A DNA stretch of 36,230 bases from Devosia equisanguinis. GTDB lineage: Bacteria; Pseudomonadota; Alphaproteobacteria; Rhizobiales; Hyphomicrobiaceae. The notes under the pieces were generated by a model that searched no databases, was not told where the DNA came from, and worked only from the letters and a program-made list of their open reading frames with translations. A program made the position numbers and the translations under genes. Each line of letters starts with the position of its first letter. The stretch's first letter is position 1. Below are positions 7,568 through 17,860 of the stretch, one piece after another. Location: the NCBI GenBank assembly GCA_945862355.1, contig CAMAYR010000019.1, positions 1 through 36,230 on the forward strand, read 5' to 3'.

Positions 7568-7624
7568 ATGCGCCTGCTTCCGGGTCTTCTCCTGCTGCTT
7601 AGCGGCCCCTGGGCCGTCGCCTGA
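7568..7624 (+). CDS. Leucine-rich leader peptide of leuA
   Basis: This short frame encodes MRLLPGLLLLLSGPWAVA and stops at TGA 7622-7624, 131 bases before leuA. Seven of its 18 residues are leucine, five of them consecutive (CTT CTC CTG CTG CTT). Leucine-codon runs just upstream of leuA are the hallmark of ribosome-mediated attenuation: scarcity of charged tRNA-Leu stalls the ribosome on these codons. The peptide may begin further up at the in-frame ATG 7502, giving 40 residues. The longer in-frame extension to 7382 is unlikely. This is an inference from position and composition. Confidence 0.72.
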   Translation: MRLLPGLLLLLSGPWAVA

Positions 7625-7755
7625 AGCTCTGCGGCCCCGCAGGGCCGGCAGCTCAGGGGTTCGTGCAAAATCAGCCGCGCAAGGCGACTGCTGCGATTGA
7701 TATCGCCCCGCCATTGTGCTCGAAAAGCTCACGTTTTTTTTCCAGGAACACATCC
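7625..7755 (+). promoter_or_regulatory. Probable leu transcription attenuator region
   Basis: Immediately after the leader stop codon a GC-rich hairpin can form: CTGCGG (7629-7634) with CCGCAG (7637-7642), or a longer alternative in which the same left arm pairs with GGCCGGCAGCT ending at 7653. Such mutually exclusive pairings next to a leucine-codon run suit an attenuator. A T8 tract (7734-7741) lies just before the leuA ribosome site, but I see only a weak stem directly in front of it, so which hairpin terminates is not settled by eye. Confidence 0.5.
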
Positions 7756-9348
7756 ATGTCCACCGAATCACCCAAGATCGGGGCCGACGCCACCGCATTG
7801 ATCGTCTTCGATACGACCCTGCGCGACGGAGAGCAGTCGCCGGGCGCCACGATGACCTTCGAGGAGAAGCTCGAGGTGGCCGAATTGCTCGACGAGATGG
7901 GGGTCGACGTCATCGAGGCTGGCTTCCCGATCGCCTCGGAAGGTGATTTCGAGGCCGTCGCCGAGATCTCCAAGCGCGTCAAACGCGCGGCGGTTTGCGG
8001 CCTGGCTCGGGCCGGCTTCAAGGACATCGACCGCTGCGGTGAAGCCGTCCGGCACGCGGTGCGTCCGCGCATCCACACCTTCATCTCCACCTCGCCGATC
8101 CACATGAAGTGGAAGCTGCAGAAGGAGCCCACGGAGGTGCTCGAGCTGATCCGCGCATCGGTGGAGCGCGCACGGAAGTATACCGACGACGTCGAGTGGT
8201 CGGCCGAGGACGCCACCCGCACGGAGCACGACTACCTGTGCCGCAGCGTGGAGGTCGCCATCAAAGCGGGTGCCACCACCATCAACATCCCCGACACTGT
8301 CGGCTACACCGTGCCCGACGAGTACGAGGCGTTGTTCCGGATGCTCATCGAGCGCGTGCCGGGCGCGGACAAGGTGGTGTTCTCCACTCACTGCCACAAC
8401 GATCTCGGACTGGCAGTCGCCAACTCGCTCGCCGGTGTGCGTGGCGGCGCGCGGCAGATCGAATGCACCATCAACGGTATCGGCGAGCGGGCGGGCAACG
8501 CCGCGCTGGAAGAAATCGTGATGGCGGTCAAGACGCGGGCCGACGTGCTGCCCTACACGACGGGCATTGATGCGAGGATGCTGACGCGCGCCTCCAAGCT
8601 CGTGTCGGCGGCGACTTCGTTCCCGGTGCAGTACAACAAGGCGATCGTCGGGCGGAATGCGTTCGCGCACGAGAGCGGCATCCACCAGGACGGTATGCTC
8701 AAGCATACGCAGACCTACGAGATCATGACGCCCGAATCCGTCGGCGTCGCCAAGACCTCCCTGGTGATGGGCAAGCACTCGGGCCGGAACGCCTTCCGCA
8801 GCAAGCTGAAGGACCTCGGCTACGAGCTCGGCGACAACGCGTTCGAGGATGCCTTCAACCGGTTCAAGGCGCTCGCCGACCGCAAGAAGGTGATCTACGA
8901 CGAGGACATCGAGGCACTGGTCGACGAGGAGATCGCCACCACGGCCGACCGTATCAAGGTCGTCTCGATGATGGTCGTCGCCGGCACGCAGGGTCCGCAG
9001 ACTGCCACCATGACGCTGGAGGTCGAAGGCAAGGAGAAGACGATCCAGTCGACGGGCAACGGCCCGGTCGATGCGATCTTCAACGCCATCCAGAAACTGG
9101 TGCCGCACACGGCGATGCTGGAGTTGTATCAGGTCCACGCCGTTACCGAGGGAACCGATGCGCAGGCGGAGGTCTCGGTCCGGCTCGCCGAGGACGGCCA
9201 CGTCGTCACATCCAAGGCGGCCGACCCCGATACCCTCGTCGCTTCGGCCAAGGCCTACGCCGGCGCGCTTTCGAAGCTGATGATCAAGCGTCAGCGCCAG
9301 GTCGTGGCACAACCCCGCGGCCCCGAGCAGCGGATCAAGGGTATTTGA
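7756..9348 (+). CDS. leuA: 2-isopropylmalate synthase
   Basis: The enzyme condenses acetyl-CoA with 2-ketoisovalerate, the first committed step of leucine synthesis. The 530-residue product has the HMGL-like TIM barrel signature [14 protein letters not shown] near the start, the metal-binding [18 protein letters not shown] segment, [14 protein letters not shown], and [15 protein letters not shown], followed by the C-terminal regulatory domain that binds leucine (from about residue 385). Length and domain order fit proteobacterial LeuA and not citramalate synthase, although close relatives can be hard to separate by eye. The ATG at 7756 follows CCAGGAACACATCC. It appears monocistronic and is probably controlled by leucine through the upstream leader. 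Confidence 0.93.
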   Translation: MSTESPKIGADATALIVFDTTLRDGEQSPGATMTFEEKLEVAELLDEMGVDVIEAGFPIASEGDFEAVAEISKRVKRAAVCGLARAGFKDIDRCGEAVRHAVRPRIHTFISTSPIHMKWKLQKEPTEVLELIRASVERARKYTDDVEWSAEDATRTEHDYLCRSVEVAIKAGATTINIPDTVGYTVPDEYEALFRMLIERVPGADKVVFSTHCHNDLGLAVANSLAGVRGGARQIECTINGIGERAGNAALEEIVMAVKTRADVLPYTTGIDARMLTRASKLVSAATSFPVQYNKAIVGRNAFAHESGIHQDGMLKHTQTYEIMTPESVGVAKTSLVMGKHSGRNAFRSKLKDLGYELGDNAFEDAFNRFKALADRKKVIYDEDIEALVDEEIATTADRIKVVSMMVVAGTQGPQTATMTLEVEGKEKTIQSTGNGPVDAIFNAIQKLVPHTAMLELYQVHAVTEGTDAQAEVSVRLAEDGHVVTSKAADPDTLVASAKAYAGALSKLMIKRQRQVVAQPRGPEQRIKGI

Positions 9349-10839
<1,491 letters not shown>

Positions 10840-10874
10840 GCCAATTGGACGACAACGCCGACCGAAGCGAACAT

Positions 10875-11795
10875 ATGGGACCGCTATCAACCGACCGATT
10901 TTCACGCCGCGACACAAGTCCGGGGAACGGCCGTGCGTTCTCGCTGCGGCTGCCGGCGCTGTTTTTCATGTCGTTCGCGCTGATCGTGCTGAGCCGGCTC
11001 GGTCACCCCGCCATCAGGGAATTGCGCGCGGAAGCTGAATTCTGGATTGCGCCGGCACTCGGCGCTGCGATGTTGCCGTTCGATCCAGCACGGCGCCTCG
11101 CACGCCAGGTGCAGTCGAGCTACGATGGCTTTGCCGAGCTGGAACTATTGCGGGGCGAGAACCTAAGGCTCAAGCAGTGGGAGAGCCGGTCGCGCGATCT
11201 CGAGCGAAAGTTCGGCGAGCTCGCCCATCTGGCCCGCACGCTCGAGCAGCAGAGCATCGACTATCGCACAGTGCGCGTGATCGCCACGTCGAGTGGTGCG
11301 TTCGTCAATTCCGCCCTCCTCGAAGCGGGCAGAGAGCACGGCGTTCTCGTCGGCCAGCCCGTGATCAACGCCAGCGGCTTGCTGGGCCGCATCGTCGAGG
11401 CGGGCAGCCGAACGTCTCGGCTGTTGCTGCTCACCGACGTCAACAGCCGGATCCCGGTGCTGGCGGGTAGCCATCAGGTTCGCGCCATTCTGGCTGGCGA
11501 CAATGGTGCAGAGCCGAGGCTGACGATGCTGCCGCAAGGAGCCGAGCTCGATCACGGAGAGGAAATCCTCACCTCGGGGATCGGCGGCATGTTCCCGCGC
11601 GGCCTTCGCGTGGGGCACGTGTCGCTGATGCCTAGTGGGCCGCGCGCCACGCTCAATGCCGATCTCGGTGACCTCGAATACGTGAGCATATTGATGTTCG
11701 AGAACCCCGGGGTCTCGCTGACGCGAGAGTTGCGGCAGCCGAACGATCCAGCTGCCAGGGTGCGTTCCCGCAGCGAGAGGGGAGGAAGCCCATGA
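10875..11795 (+). CDS. mreC: Rod shape-determining protein MreC
   Basis: The 306-residue product has one membrane-spanning segment (FSLRLPALFFMSFALIVLS, about residues 21-42), a coiled-coil-like helix (ELELLRGENLRLKQWESRSR and following, about 90-125) and a C-terminal beta domain with VIATSSGAFVNSALLEAGRE and GLLGRIVEAGSRTSRLLLLT, which are the standard landmarks of MreC. It acts in the periplasm as a scaffold linking MreB/MreD with PBP2 and RodA. The ATG at 10875 was chosen; the same frame is open far upstream inside mreB but that part is not MreC-like. It starts 35 bases after mreB and its stop overlaps mreD by ATGA. Confidence 0.9.
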   Translation: MGPLSTDRFSRRDTSPGNGRAFSLRLPALFFMSFALIVLSRLGHPAIRELRAEAEFWIAPALGAAMLPFDPARRLARQVQSSYDGFAELELLRGENLRLKQWESRSRDLERKFGELAHLARTLEQQSIDYRTVRVIATSSGAFVNSALLEAGREHGVLVGQPVINASGLLGRIVEAGSRTSRLLLLTDVNSRIPVLAGSHQVRAILAGDNGAEPRLTMLPQGAELDHGEEILTSGIGGMFPRGLRVGHVSLMPSGPRATLNADLGDLEYVSILMFENPGVSLTRELRQPNDPAARVRSRSERGGSP

Positions 11796-12301
11796 CGGTT
11801 TCCTCACGTATCGCTCCGCCTGCCCTGGTCGTTCTCGCAGTGATCGTCTGCGCGCTGCCGTGGAGCCCCACTGCGGAAATGCGGCTCGTTTTGCCGCTGC
11901 TGCCTTATGTCGTCATTCACCGCTGCGTCGAACGCTGGGGTGAGGCAACGCCGGACTGGCTGGTTTTCCTGGCGGGATTCGCGGCGGACGTCGCCGGGCA
12001 GGGACCGCTGGGCTACTGGTCGCTGATCTACTTGTGCGGATACACCATGATCCGTTCCGCAACGGCCGAGCGGCAACACAACGCGGCGACCCGGTTGTTG
12101 CTGTTCGTCGTCACGATCGTCAGCCTGGCAGCGATGCAGTGGTCGGTATCGTCGGTCTATTTTCTGCGGAGTGCGGAGATCAAGCCGCTCGCGGTAGCTG
12201 CTGGCGTTGCGTTCGCTGCATATGTCGTCGTGTCGATCGTCATTCCTGCCGGGTCAGGCGTACCGGCGCGCAGCAATACGCGGCTGCAGAGGGGCACTTG
12301 A
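11792..12301 (+). CDS. mreD: Rod shape-determining protein MreD
   Basis: The 169-residue hydrophobic product has about five membrane segments (for example PALVVLAVIVCALPW, LVLPLLPYVVIH, LVFLAGFAADVAGQ, LLLFVVTIVSLAAMQW, VAAGVAFAAYVVVSIVI). Size, topology and the segment GFAADVAGQGPLGYWSLIYL, which resembles the conserved 'G...D.....P.G......' signature of MreD, plus its place between mreC and the PBP2 gene, identify it. It is the integral membrane part of the elongation complex. Start overlaps the mreC stop (ATGA) and its TGA overlaps the next ATG, so translation is probably coupled. Confidence 0.85.
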   Translation: MTVSSRIAPPALVVLAVIVCALPWSPTAEMRLVLPLLPYVVIHRCVERWGEATPDWLVFLAGFAADVAGQGPLGYWSLIYLCGYTMIRSATAERQHNAATRLLLFVVTIVSLAAMQWSVSSVYFLRSAEIKPLAVAAGVAFAAYVVVSIVIPAGSGVPARSNTRLQRGT

Positions 12302-14256
12302 TGGCACGCGAGCCTCTCCCCAGCGAGCCGGGTGCCCAAGATCGCCAGGAGCGCGTCGCCTTCACGCGGCGCGCTGCACTGATGGGGTTTGGCCAGGCCC
12401 TCGTGCTCGGCGCCCTGGGTTCTCGCCTCTACCAGCTGCAGGTGCTCGATTCGGGCCGCTACAGGCTACTGGCCGACGACAACCGGTTCAACGCAATTTC
12501 GCTCGCTCCGGTCCGCGGGCGCATTCTCGATCGCTTCGGTGTCGCGCTCGCCACCAACGAGGAGGCGTTTCGCGTCACGATCGTACCCGCTCTGGCTGGC
12601 GACATGGCCGCTGCGCTCGAAAAGCTATCCAGGATCGTCGACATCCCGCCCGCAGAACGCGCGCGTCTCATCGCGCGGGTGCGTCGCCAGCCTGCGCATC
12701 TTCCGGTGATCGTTGCGAACGATGTCAGCTTCGAGCAGGTAGCGACCATAAATCTGTTGGCCCCGGATCTGCCCGGCGTGGAGACGGAGACGTTCAGCCG
12801 ACGCATCCATCATCACACGCGTGTCGTTGGCCACATCGTCGGGCACGTGGGCGCGGTAGAGCGGTTCGGGCTCGGCGACGATCCGGTTCTACGAATCCCC
12901 GGAATGCGAATTGGGAGGGCGGGTCTCGAGCGCGGGATGGACAAAGCGCTGCGTGGCATCGGCGGTGTGGTTCGACGCGAGGTGGACGCGCGCGGCCGCA
13001 TCGTTCGCAATCTGGAGCGCACAGAGCCAAAGGCGGGCCGTGACATCGCGGCCACGATCGATCTGGAGCTGCAGTCGTGGCTCGTCGAGCGCGTCTCGCG
13101 TGAGCGCCGCGCGGCGGTCGTTGCGCTGGACGTTCGCGGTGGCGAGGTCGTCGCGATGGCGTCGTCGCCCGCCTACGATTCCATGCTCAATGCTCAGCAA
13201 CCTCCGGCCGCTGCACCAGAGCCACCGCGTGGCCGACGTCGCAGCCGGTCGTTGCGGACAGGCCATCGCTCGACACCGACGCGAGGGGACGCACTGTTCA
13301 ATCGCGCGACGGCCGGTCTTTATCCTCCAGGCTCGACGTTCAAGATCGTCACCGCGTTCGCCGCGCTCGAAGCCGGTGTCGTGGATCTGCGCGAACGGAT
13401 CGACTGTAAGGGGTCCTACACGCTCGCCGGGCATACGTTCCGGTGCTGGAATCGAGGCGGGCACGGTCGCTGTGACCTGCATCGCGCCATGCGCGAAAGC
13501 TGCGACGTATATTTCTACGAAGTCGCGCGGCGTATGGGAATCGAGGCGCTGTCCGCAATGGGCCAGCGGCTGGGTCTCGGGCAGATTTACGAGGCGGGCT
13601 TCGCGCCGCTCGCGTCCGGCATCATGCCGACACCAGCCTGGAAACGCGGCAAGCTCGGCCGAAACTGGCTCGGCGGCGAGACCATTCTGGCCGGCATCGG
13701 GCAAGGCTACGTGCTGACCTCGCCCTTGCAACTCGCGGTGATGACGGCACGTGCGGCAACCGGCTACGCCGTCACACCAACTCTGGTTCTACCGGAACGG
13801 GGCCGCTTGCCGCCGTCTTTTCCATCACTCGGCATCAACGATCGGCACCTGAAAGCCGTGCAACGGGCGCTGCGCGCAGTCGTCGAAGAACCCGGTGGAA
13901 CTGGATCGCGCGCCAGCATGGCGGATCTCGGGATCGAGGTCGCCGGCAAGACGGGAACGTCGCAAGTGAGCCGCCGTTCCGCGGGCCGCTATATCGGCAG
14001 CCTGCGCTGGGAGGATCGAGATCACGCATTGTTCGTGGGTTATTTCCCTGCTGCCGCGCCACGCTATGCGGTAGCGGCCGTGATCGAACATGCCGGCGGC
14101 GGCGGCACTGTCGCTGCGCCGCTCGTGCGCGAGGTGATGGCGGAACTCGTCACGCGCGATCCCCTGCGGAAGCCGGCTTTCTCGGTCAGCTTTCCCGAGC
14201 CGGATAGCGCTCCAGCGTCAGCACACTCCCGCAACAGGAGGTCGCCGCCGACATGA
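12301..14256 (+). CDS. mrdA: Peptidoglycan transpeptidase PBP2
   Basis: This 651-residue class B penicillin-binding protein cross-links peptidoglycan during rod elongation with RodA as partner glycosyltransferase. It has an N-terminal membrane anchor (about residues 25-45), a pedestal domain (VRGRILDRFGVALATN at 71-86) and a transpeptidase domain with the catalytic S345-T-F-K348 motif (GLYPPGSTFK), S400-C-D and K550-T-G-T. Odd: residues 301-327, just before the active site, form a Pro/Arg-rich insertion (PPAAAPEPPRGRRRSRS and onward) where typical PBP2 has an acidic linker. The ATG at 12301 overlaps the mreD stop; the frame extending upstream to 12034 is not PBP2-like. Its stop overlaps the rodA start. 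Confidence 0.92.
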   Translation: MAREPLPSEPGAQDRQERVAFTRRAALMGFGQALVLGALGSRLYQLQVLDSGRYRLLADDNRFNAISLAPVRGRILDRFGVALATNEEAFRVTIVPALAGDMAAALEKLSRIVDIPPAERARLIARVRRQPAHLPVIVANDVSFEQVATINLLAPDLPGVETETFSRRIHHHTRVVGHIVGHVGAVERFGLGDDPVLRIPGMRIGRAGLERGMDKALRGIGGVVRREVDARGRIVRNLERTEPKAGRDIAATIDLELQSWLVERVSRERRAAVVALDVRGGEVVAMASSPAYDSMLNAQQPPAAAPEPPRGRRRSRSLRTGHRSTPTRGDALFNRATAGLYPPGSTFKIVTAFAALEAGVVDLRERIDCKGSYTLAGHTFRCWNRGGHGRCDLHRAMRESCDVYFYEVARRMGIEALSAMGQRLGLGQIYEAGFAPLASGIMPTPAWKRGKLGRNWLGGETILAGIGQGYVLTSPLQLAVMTARAATGYAVTPTLVLPERGRLPPSFPSLGINDRHLKAVQRALRAVVEEPGGTGSRASMADLGIEVAGKTGTSQVSRRSAGRYIGSLRWEDRDHALFVGYFPAAAPRYAVAAVIEHAGGGGTVAAPLVREVMAELVTRDPLRKPAFSVSFPEPDSAPASAHSRNRRSPPT

Positions 14257-15377
14257 CCAGTACTGGCGTCTTTCATCGGCCGCCACCGAACATCATCGAC
14301 AAGCTCGGTGCCCTCAATTGGCTGCTGCTCATTGCGCTGTGCGCGGTGACCGCGGTCGGCCTCGCGGCACTATATTCGGTTGCGGGCGGCTCGTGGTCAC
14401 CGTGGGCGGAGCGTCATGCCCTACGCTTCCTGGTCGGGCTCGCGGTGCTGATTGCAATGGCGGTCGTGCCGCTCGCGTTCTGGATGCAGCTCGCCTATCC
14501 CGCCTATGCTGTCGCATTGGGGGCACTCGCTCTGGTGCCTCTGGTCGGAACCGAGGCGCTCGGCGCACGGCGTTGGCTGCCGATCGGACCGCTGAGCTTC
14601 CAGCCTTCGGAAATGATGAAGGTAGCGCTCGTCATGGCGCTCGCCCGCTATTGTCACGGGCTCACACCCGGGCAACTCTCGAATCCGCTGCGGCTTGTCA
14701 TCCCGGCTGCCATGATCGCAGCACCGATGCTGCTGATCGCGCGCCAGCCCGACCTCGGTACGGCACTGATGATCAGCATGGTCGGCGCAGGCACGCTGCT
14801 GATTGCTGGTGTCCACATCGCCTATTTCGCGGTCGGCGGCGCGGCGATAGCGGGGGGCATTCCGCTCGCGCTGCCGTATCTGCACGACTACCAGCGGCGG
14901 CGCATCGAGGTGTTTCTAGATCCATCCGCAGACCCGCTGGGGGCGGGCTATCACGTGACGCAATCCAAGATCGCGATGGGATCGGGAGGATTTGGCGGTA
15001 AAGGCTATCTCGCAGGTACACAAAGCCAGCTCGATTTCCTGCCCGAGAAGCATACCGACTTCATCTTCACGACGATCGGAGAGGAGTGGGGCTTAATCGG
15101 CGCCGTCGTCGTTCTGCTGCTGATCGGGTTCGTGCTCGCTGTGCTTCTCGGCATGGCGTTCGCCGTGTCGAGCAGGGCCGGCCGGCTGCTGATCTGCGGC
15201 TCCGCGCTGACGCTGTTCCTGCATGCGGCGGTCAATATCGGCATGGTCACTGGCAGCCTGCCGGTGGTCGGCATCCCGCTGCCATTCATCTCATATGGCG
15301 GGACCTCTCTGACGATGCTCATGATCGGGATGGGCTTGAGCATGTGCGCTTGGGTGCACCGCGGCGAGAAGATGTAG
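14253..15377 (+). CDS. rodA: SEDS peptidoglycan glycosyltransferase RodA
   Basis: The 374-residue multispanning protein (about ten membrane segments) belongs to the SEDS family that polymerises lipid II into glycan strands. Landmarks are RRWLPIGPLSFQPSEMMK (about residue 108), RQPDLGTALMI, the loop RRIEVFLDPSADPLGAGYH, then PEKHTDFIFTTIGEEWG and the C-terminal LPFISYGGTSLTMLM. The order and length fit RodA and not FtsW, as does its place directly behind the PBP2 gene with an ATGA overlap. It is the last gene of the rod-shape operon. Confidence 0.93.
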   Translation: MTSTGVFHRPPPNIIDKLGALNWLLLIALCAVTAVGLAALYSVAGGSWSPWAERHALRFLVGLAVLIAMAVVPLAFWMQLAYPAYAVALGALALVPLVGTEALGARRWLPIGPLSFQPSEMMKVALVMALARYCHGLTPGQLSNPLRLVIPAAMIAAPMLLIARQPDLGTALMISMVGAGTLLIAGVHIAYFAVGGAAIAGGIPLALPYLHDYQRRRIEVFLDPSADPLGAGYHVTQSKIAMGSGGFGGKGYLAGTQSQLDFLPEKHTDFIFTTIGEEWGLIGAVVVLLLIGFVLAVLLGMAFAVSSRAGRLLICGSALTLFLHAAVNIGMVTGSLPVVGIPLPFISYGGTSLTMLMIGMGLSMCAWVHRGEKM

Positions 15378-15461
15378 GAAGCCAAAACTTCCGCCGGTGC
15401 TCGAGCGGGCCGAATTGCGAGGGACATCGGCAAAGGTAACGCGGGGCCATGCCCGGAAAGA

Positions 15462-15842
15462 TCAGGCCGCAAGAAGCAGGTCGACCTCGCGGACCAGGTC
15501 CTTCAGGTGAAACGGCTTGGAGAGAACGCGCGCGTCCTTGGGCGTCTCGTTGTTCAGTGTCACGGCGGCGAAACCAGTGATGAACATGATCTTCAGGTCT
15601 GGATCGAGCTCGGTGGCCTTACGTGCCAGCTCGATGCCGTCCATCTGCGGCATCACTATATCGGTGAGAAGTAGCGAGAACGGCTCGCGTTGCAGGCAGT
15701 CGTATGCCTCGCGACCGTTGGCGAACGAGATGACCTCGTATCCGGCACGGGCGAGCGCGCGCTCGAGAAACCCGCGCATCGATTCATCGTCCTCCGCGAG
15801 GATGATACGTTGGCGAAGCTGGGCAGAGATCTGGGTGGCCAT
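15462..15842 (-). CDS. cpdR: Single-domain response regulator CpdR
   Basis: This 126-residue receiver domain stands alone without an output domain. Acidic residues EDD (17-19), the phosphoacceptor D61 in LLLTDIVMPQMDG, and K109 in VLSKPFHLKDLV are present. The segments EPFSLLLTDIVMPQMDGIE and DPDLKIMFITGFAAV match CpdR of Caulobacter and Sinorhizobium closely. In those organisms unphosphorylated CpdR delivers ClpXP to the pole and primes degradation of cell-cycle proteins, and phosphorylation through the CckA-ChpT relay switches it off. Located convergently with rodA and divergently from the N-formylglutamate amidohydrolase gene, an arrangement I recall from related Rhizobiales. Confidence 0.87.
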   Translation of the reverse strand: MATQISAQLRQRIILAEDDESMRGFLERALARAGYEVISFANGREAYDCLQREPFSLLLTDIVMPQMDGIELARKATELDPDLKIMFITGFAAVTLNNETPKDARVLSKPFHLKDLVREVDLLLAA

Positions 15843-15920
15843 GGCGGATGCAAAAGCGCTCTGGTTGATCGACCAATGGGGAAGCCGCGACTGTCAGGGT
15901 CTCCAATGCTCATGCAATCT

Positions 15921-15965
15921 GGCGCGAGTTTGGTAAACGACGCGTGAACTTGCGCGCCCCTTTTT
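15921..15965 (+). terminator. Terminator-like hairpin in the cpdR leader region
   Basis: GGCGCGAGTT (15921-15930) can pair with AACTTGCGCGCC (15947-15958, two-base bulge), followed by CC and a T5 run (15961-15965) on the plus strand. No plus-strand gene ends just upstream, so if it works it would end an unannotated transcript or antisense read-through. On the minus strand, where cpdR is read, there is no T-tract. Confidence 0.4.
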
Positions 15966-16178
15966 GCACTTTATCGTTTACTGGCCCGCCGGCCAGGGTG
16001 CTTGCGGTCTTGTCGTAAACGGATCGGAGGCCCAGGTGGTAAGCAAAACCGCTGCTGTGCTGGATAGCAAATCGCCACACCGACCGAATAATGCACCCAC
16101 CGGCCCTCCGGGGCATGGACAGAAGCGTGCGCTCTTGCAAGACTGTTAGTCTTTCTCCGCATCATCGAACCAGCGTCC

Positions 16179-17078
16179 ATGCCGCTTCAGGAACGCGCCG
16201 CAATCTTGTCCGAGCTCACACCCGGGCACACGATAGCCGAGCCCGGCGAACAGCTCGTGCCGTTCGTATTCTGCTCGCCGCATTCCGGCCGCGTGTACCC
16301 CCGCGTGCTGCAGGAGGCCTCGCGGCTCAGCGCACATGCGTTGCGGAAATCCGAGGATTGCTTCGTCGACGAGCTTTTTGCCTGCGTTCCGACGCTTGGC
16401 GCACCGTTGATCTCGGCTCTGTTTCCCCGCGCCTATATCGACGTAAACCGCGAGCCGTTCGAGCTCGATCCGGTGTTGTTCGGCACCCAACTGCCATCCT
16501 ACGCCAACAGCCAATCCGTCCGCGTGTCAGGTGGCCTCGGCACGATCGCGCGCATCGTCGCCGACGGGGAGGAGATCTATCACACCCCGCCGACGATCCC
16601 GGCAGCGATGGAGCGGATCGAGAGGCTGTACCGCCCGTTCCATTCCGATCTTGCCGACCTTTTGGAGAGAACGCGGGCCCGGTTCGGTCAGGCCGTACTC
16701 ATCGACTGTCATTCCATGCCGTCGGCGGCGATGAACCAGACTAGCGGCGGTCGCCCCGACATCGTGCTGGGTGATCGATTCGGCTCGGCTTGCGATCCCC
16801 GGCTCACCCGCATCGTGCGCGATCAACTCGGGCGGTTAGGCTACCATGTCCAGCTCAACCGCCCCTATGCCGGCGGTTTCATCACGGAGCACTATGGCCG
16901 ACCCAACACAGGGTGCCACGCGTTGCAGATCGAGCTAAACCGTGCGCTCTACGTCGACGAAACTACGTTGCAGCCGACAAAGCGGTTCGTTCGACTACAT
17001 GCAGATCTGCTGACGGTAATCCGACGCATATTCGCCGAGTTCGCAGCGGACGCGGAGCTGCGGGCGGCGGCAGAGTAA
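16179..17078 (+). CDS. N-formylglutamate amidohydrolase family protein
   Basis: The 299-residue product matches the FGase family, zinc enzymes that hydrolyse N-formyl-L-glutamate to formate and glutamate at the end of histidine degradation. Visible landmarks are VFCSPHSGRVYP near residue 30 (His ligand), SEDCFVDELF, RAYIDVNREPFELDP, VLIDCHSMPS (about 168-177) and NRPYAGGFITEHYGRP (about 225-240). No other hut genes are present. This gene usually travels with cpdR in Rhizobiales, so a role in histidine use should not be assumed. The ATG at 16179 has only a weak upstream site. The sRNA terminator at 17116 faces its 3' end. Confidence 0.82.
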   Translation: MPLQERAAILSELTPGHTIAEPGEQLVPFVFCSPHSGRVYPRVLQEASRLSAHALRKSEDCFVDELFACVPTLGAPLISALFPRAYIDVNREPFELDPVLFGTQLPSYANSQSVRVSGGLGTIARIVADGEEIYHTPPTIPAAMERIERLYRPFHSDLADLLERTRARFGQAVLIDCHSMPSAAMNQTSGGRPDIVLGDRFGSACDPRLTRIVRDQLGRLGYHVQLNRPYAGGFITEHYGRPNTGCHALQIELNRALYVDETTLQPTKRFVRLHADLLTVIRRIFAEFAADAELRAAAE

Positions 17079-17115
17079 GCTGTGCCGAACGAACCGCGGT
17101 GTCGTCATGCGCCAG

Positions 17116-17204
17116 AAAAAAAGAAAGCCGCCTTTGAGGGCGGCTGAAGTCTAGGGAGGAAACGCCCAGAGTGGGCACAAGCCGCGACGAGGTCGCCTGC
17201 TCGC
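17116..17204 (-). ncRNA. Alpha-r8/MmgR-type small RNA (Rfam 'suhB' type), copy 1
   Basis: Read on the minus strand: candidate promoter TTGAAA (17234-17239), 17-bp spacer, TACATC (17211-17216); a 5' hairpin GCGAC-CTC-GTCGC; a second hairpin GCCCA-CTC-TGGGC; the invariant core TTTCCTCCCTAGACTT (17147-17162); and an intrinsic terminator AGCCGCC-CTCAAA-GGCGGCT followed by TTTCTTTTTTT ending at 17116. The unpaired UUUCCUCCCU core between two hairpins is the defining feature of MmgR of Sinorhizobium meliloti (alpha-r8), an Hfq-binding sRNA that limits polyhydroxybutyrate storage; the Rfam family is named suhB. Predicted length about 89 nt; the 5' end is inferred from the promoter. Confidence 0.8.
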
Positions 17205-17363
17205 CTCCTAGATGTATGTTGCGATGCAGCGGCTTTCAATAGCACGTTTCGCCTCAGACCACTTGTCGCAACGTGACGGGCCGCCGCAGTACCTTGCAAT
17301 CCGGACTGCATAATCCAAGGCCGCGGCACCAATCCAGGCCTCGCCGAGCATCAAATATCAACT

Positions 17364-17496
17364 AGTGAGGCGTCGCGCCTTAGTTGACCGACGGTGCGGC
17401 GAGGGTGGTGTCAACGAAGGCGCGAGGCCTCACTAAGACCTTGTTATTCCTAGTGGCCTCATGTCACGGCTAAATCGGACGGCGCTACGGGCCACG
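17364..17496. repeat. Dispersed palindromic repeat, copy B
   Basis: This block is similar over its whole length to copy A at 4267-4430, sharing TGAGGCGTCGCGCCTTAGT, GACCGACGGTGCGGCGAG, the CCTAGTGGC region and AAATCGGACGG. The arms AGTGAGGC...GCGCCTTAGTT and AAGGCGCGAGGCCTCACT can again pair; the far-right part is shorter than in copy A. It lies between sRNA copies 1 and 2. Confidence 0.65.
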
Positions 17497-17518
17497 AGCA
17501 ACTCTCAGGCAGTGCGCG

Positions 17519-17617
17519 AAAAAGAAAAGGGGCCGGTCGGGGATACCGATCGGCCCAAGTCTAGGGAGGAAACGCCCAAGGAGGGCACGACAGACGAGGG
17601 AGGCTCGTCAATGTCGC
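17519..17617 (-). ncRNA. Alpha-r8/MmgR-type small RNA, copy 2
   Basis: On the minus strand: candidate promoter TTGCCA (17648-17653), 17-bp spacer, TAGTTT (17625-17630); 5' hairpin GACGAG-CCTCC-CTCGTC (17593-17609); second hairpin GCCC-TCCTT-GGGC; invariant core TTTCCTCCCTAGACTT (17557-17572); terminator stem of 11 bp with one mismatch (17530-17540 with 17546-17556) followed by CTTTTCTTTTT. The stems differ in sequence from copies 1 and 3 while the core and architecture are kept. Predicted about 99 nt. Confidence 0.8.
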
Positions 17618-17860
17618 AATGCAAAAACTAACGATGCAGTGCAGCATTGGCAAGCTAAAAATGCGCAGATCGAGCCCCTGAGCCATGCAAAATCGTATGC
17701 GGCATAGCCGCATCGGGAGTTGGCAAACCGGTGCTCCCGTTGCAGCCGCTGGATCTAGACCTCGGTTCAGTTTAGCGGCCAGGTCGCTGCTGAAGTCGGC
17801 CCAACTCAAGGCACTTGCATGGAGGCATGAAATTCACGCCCTTGGAAGGCGTCGGGCAAG

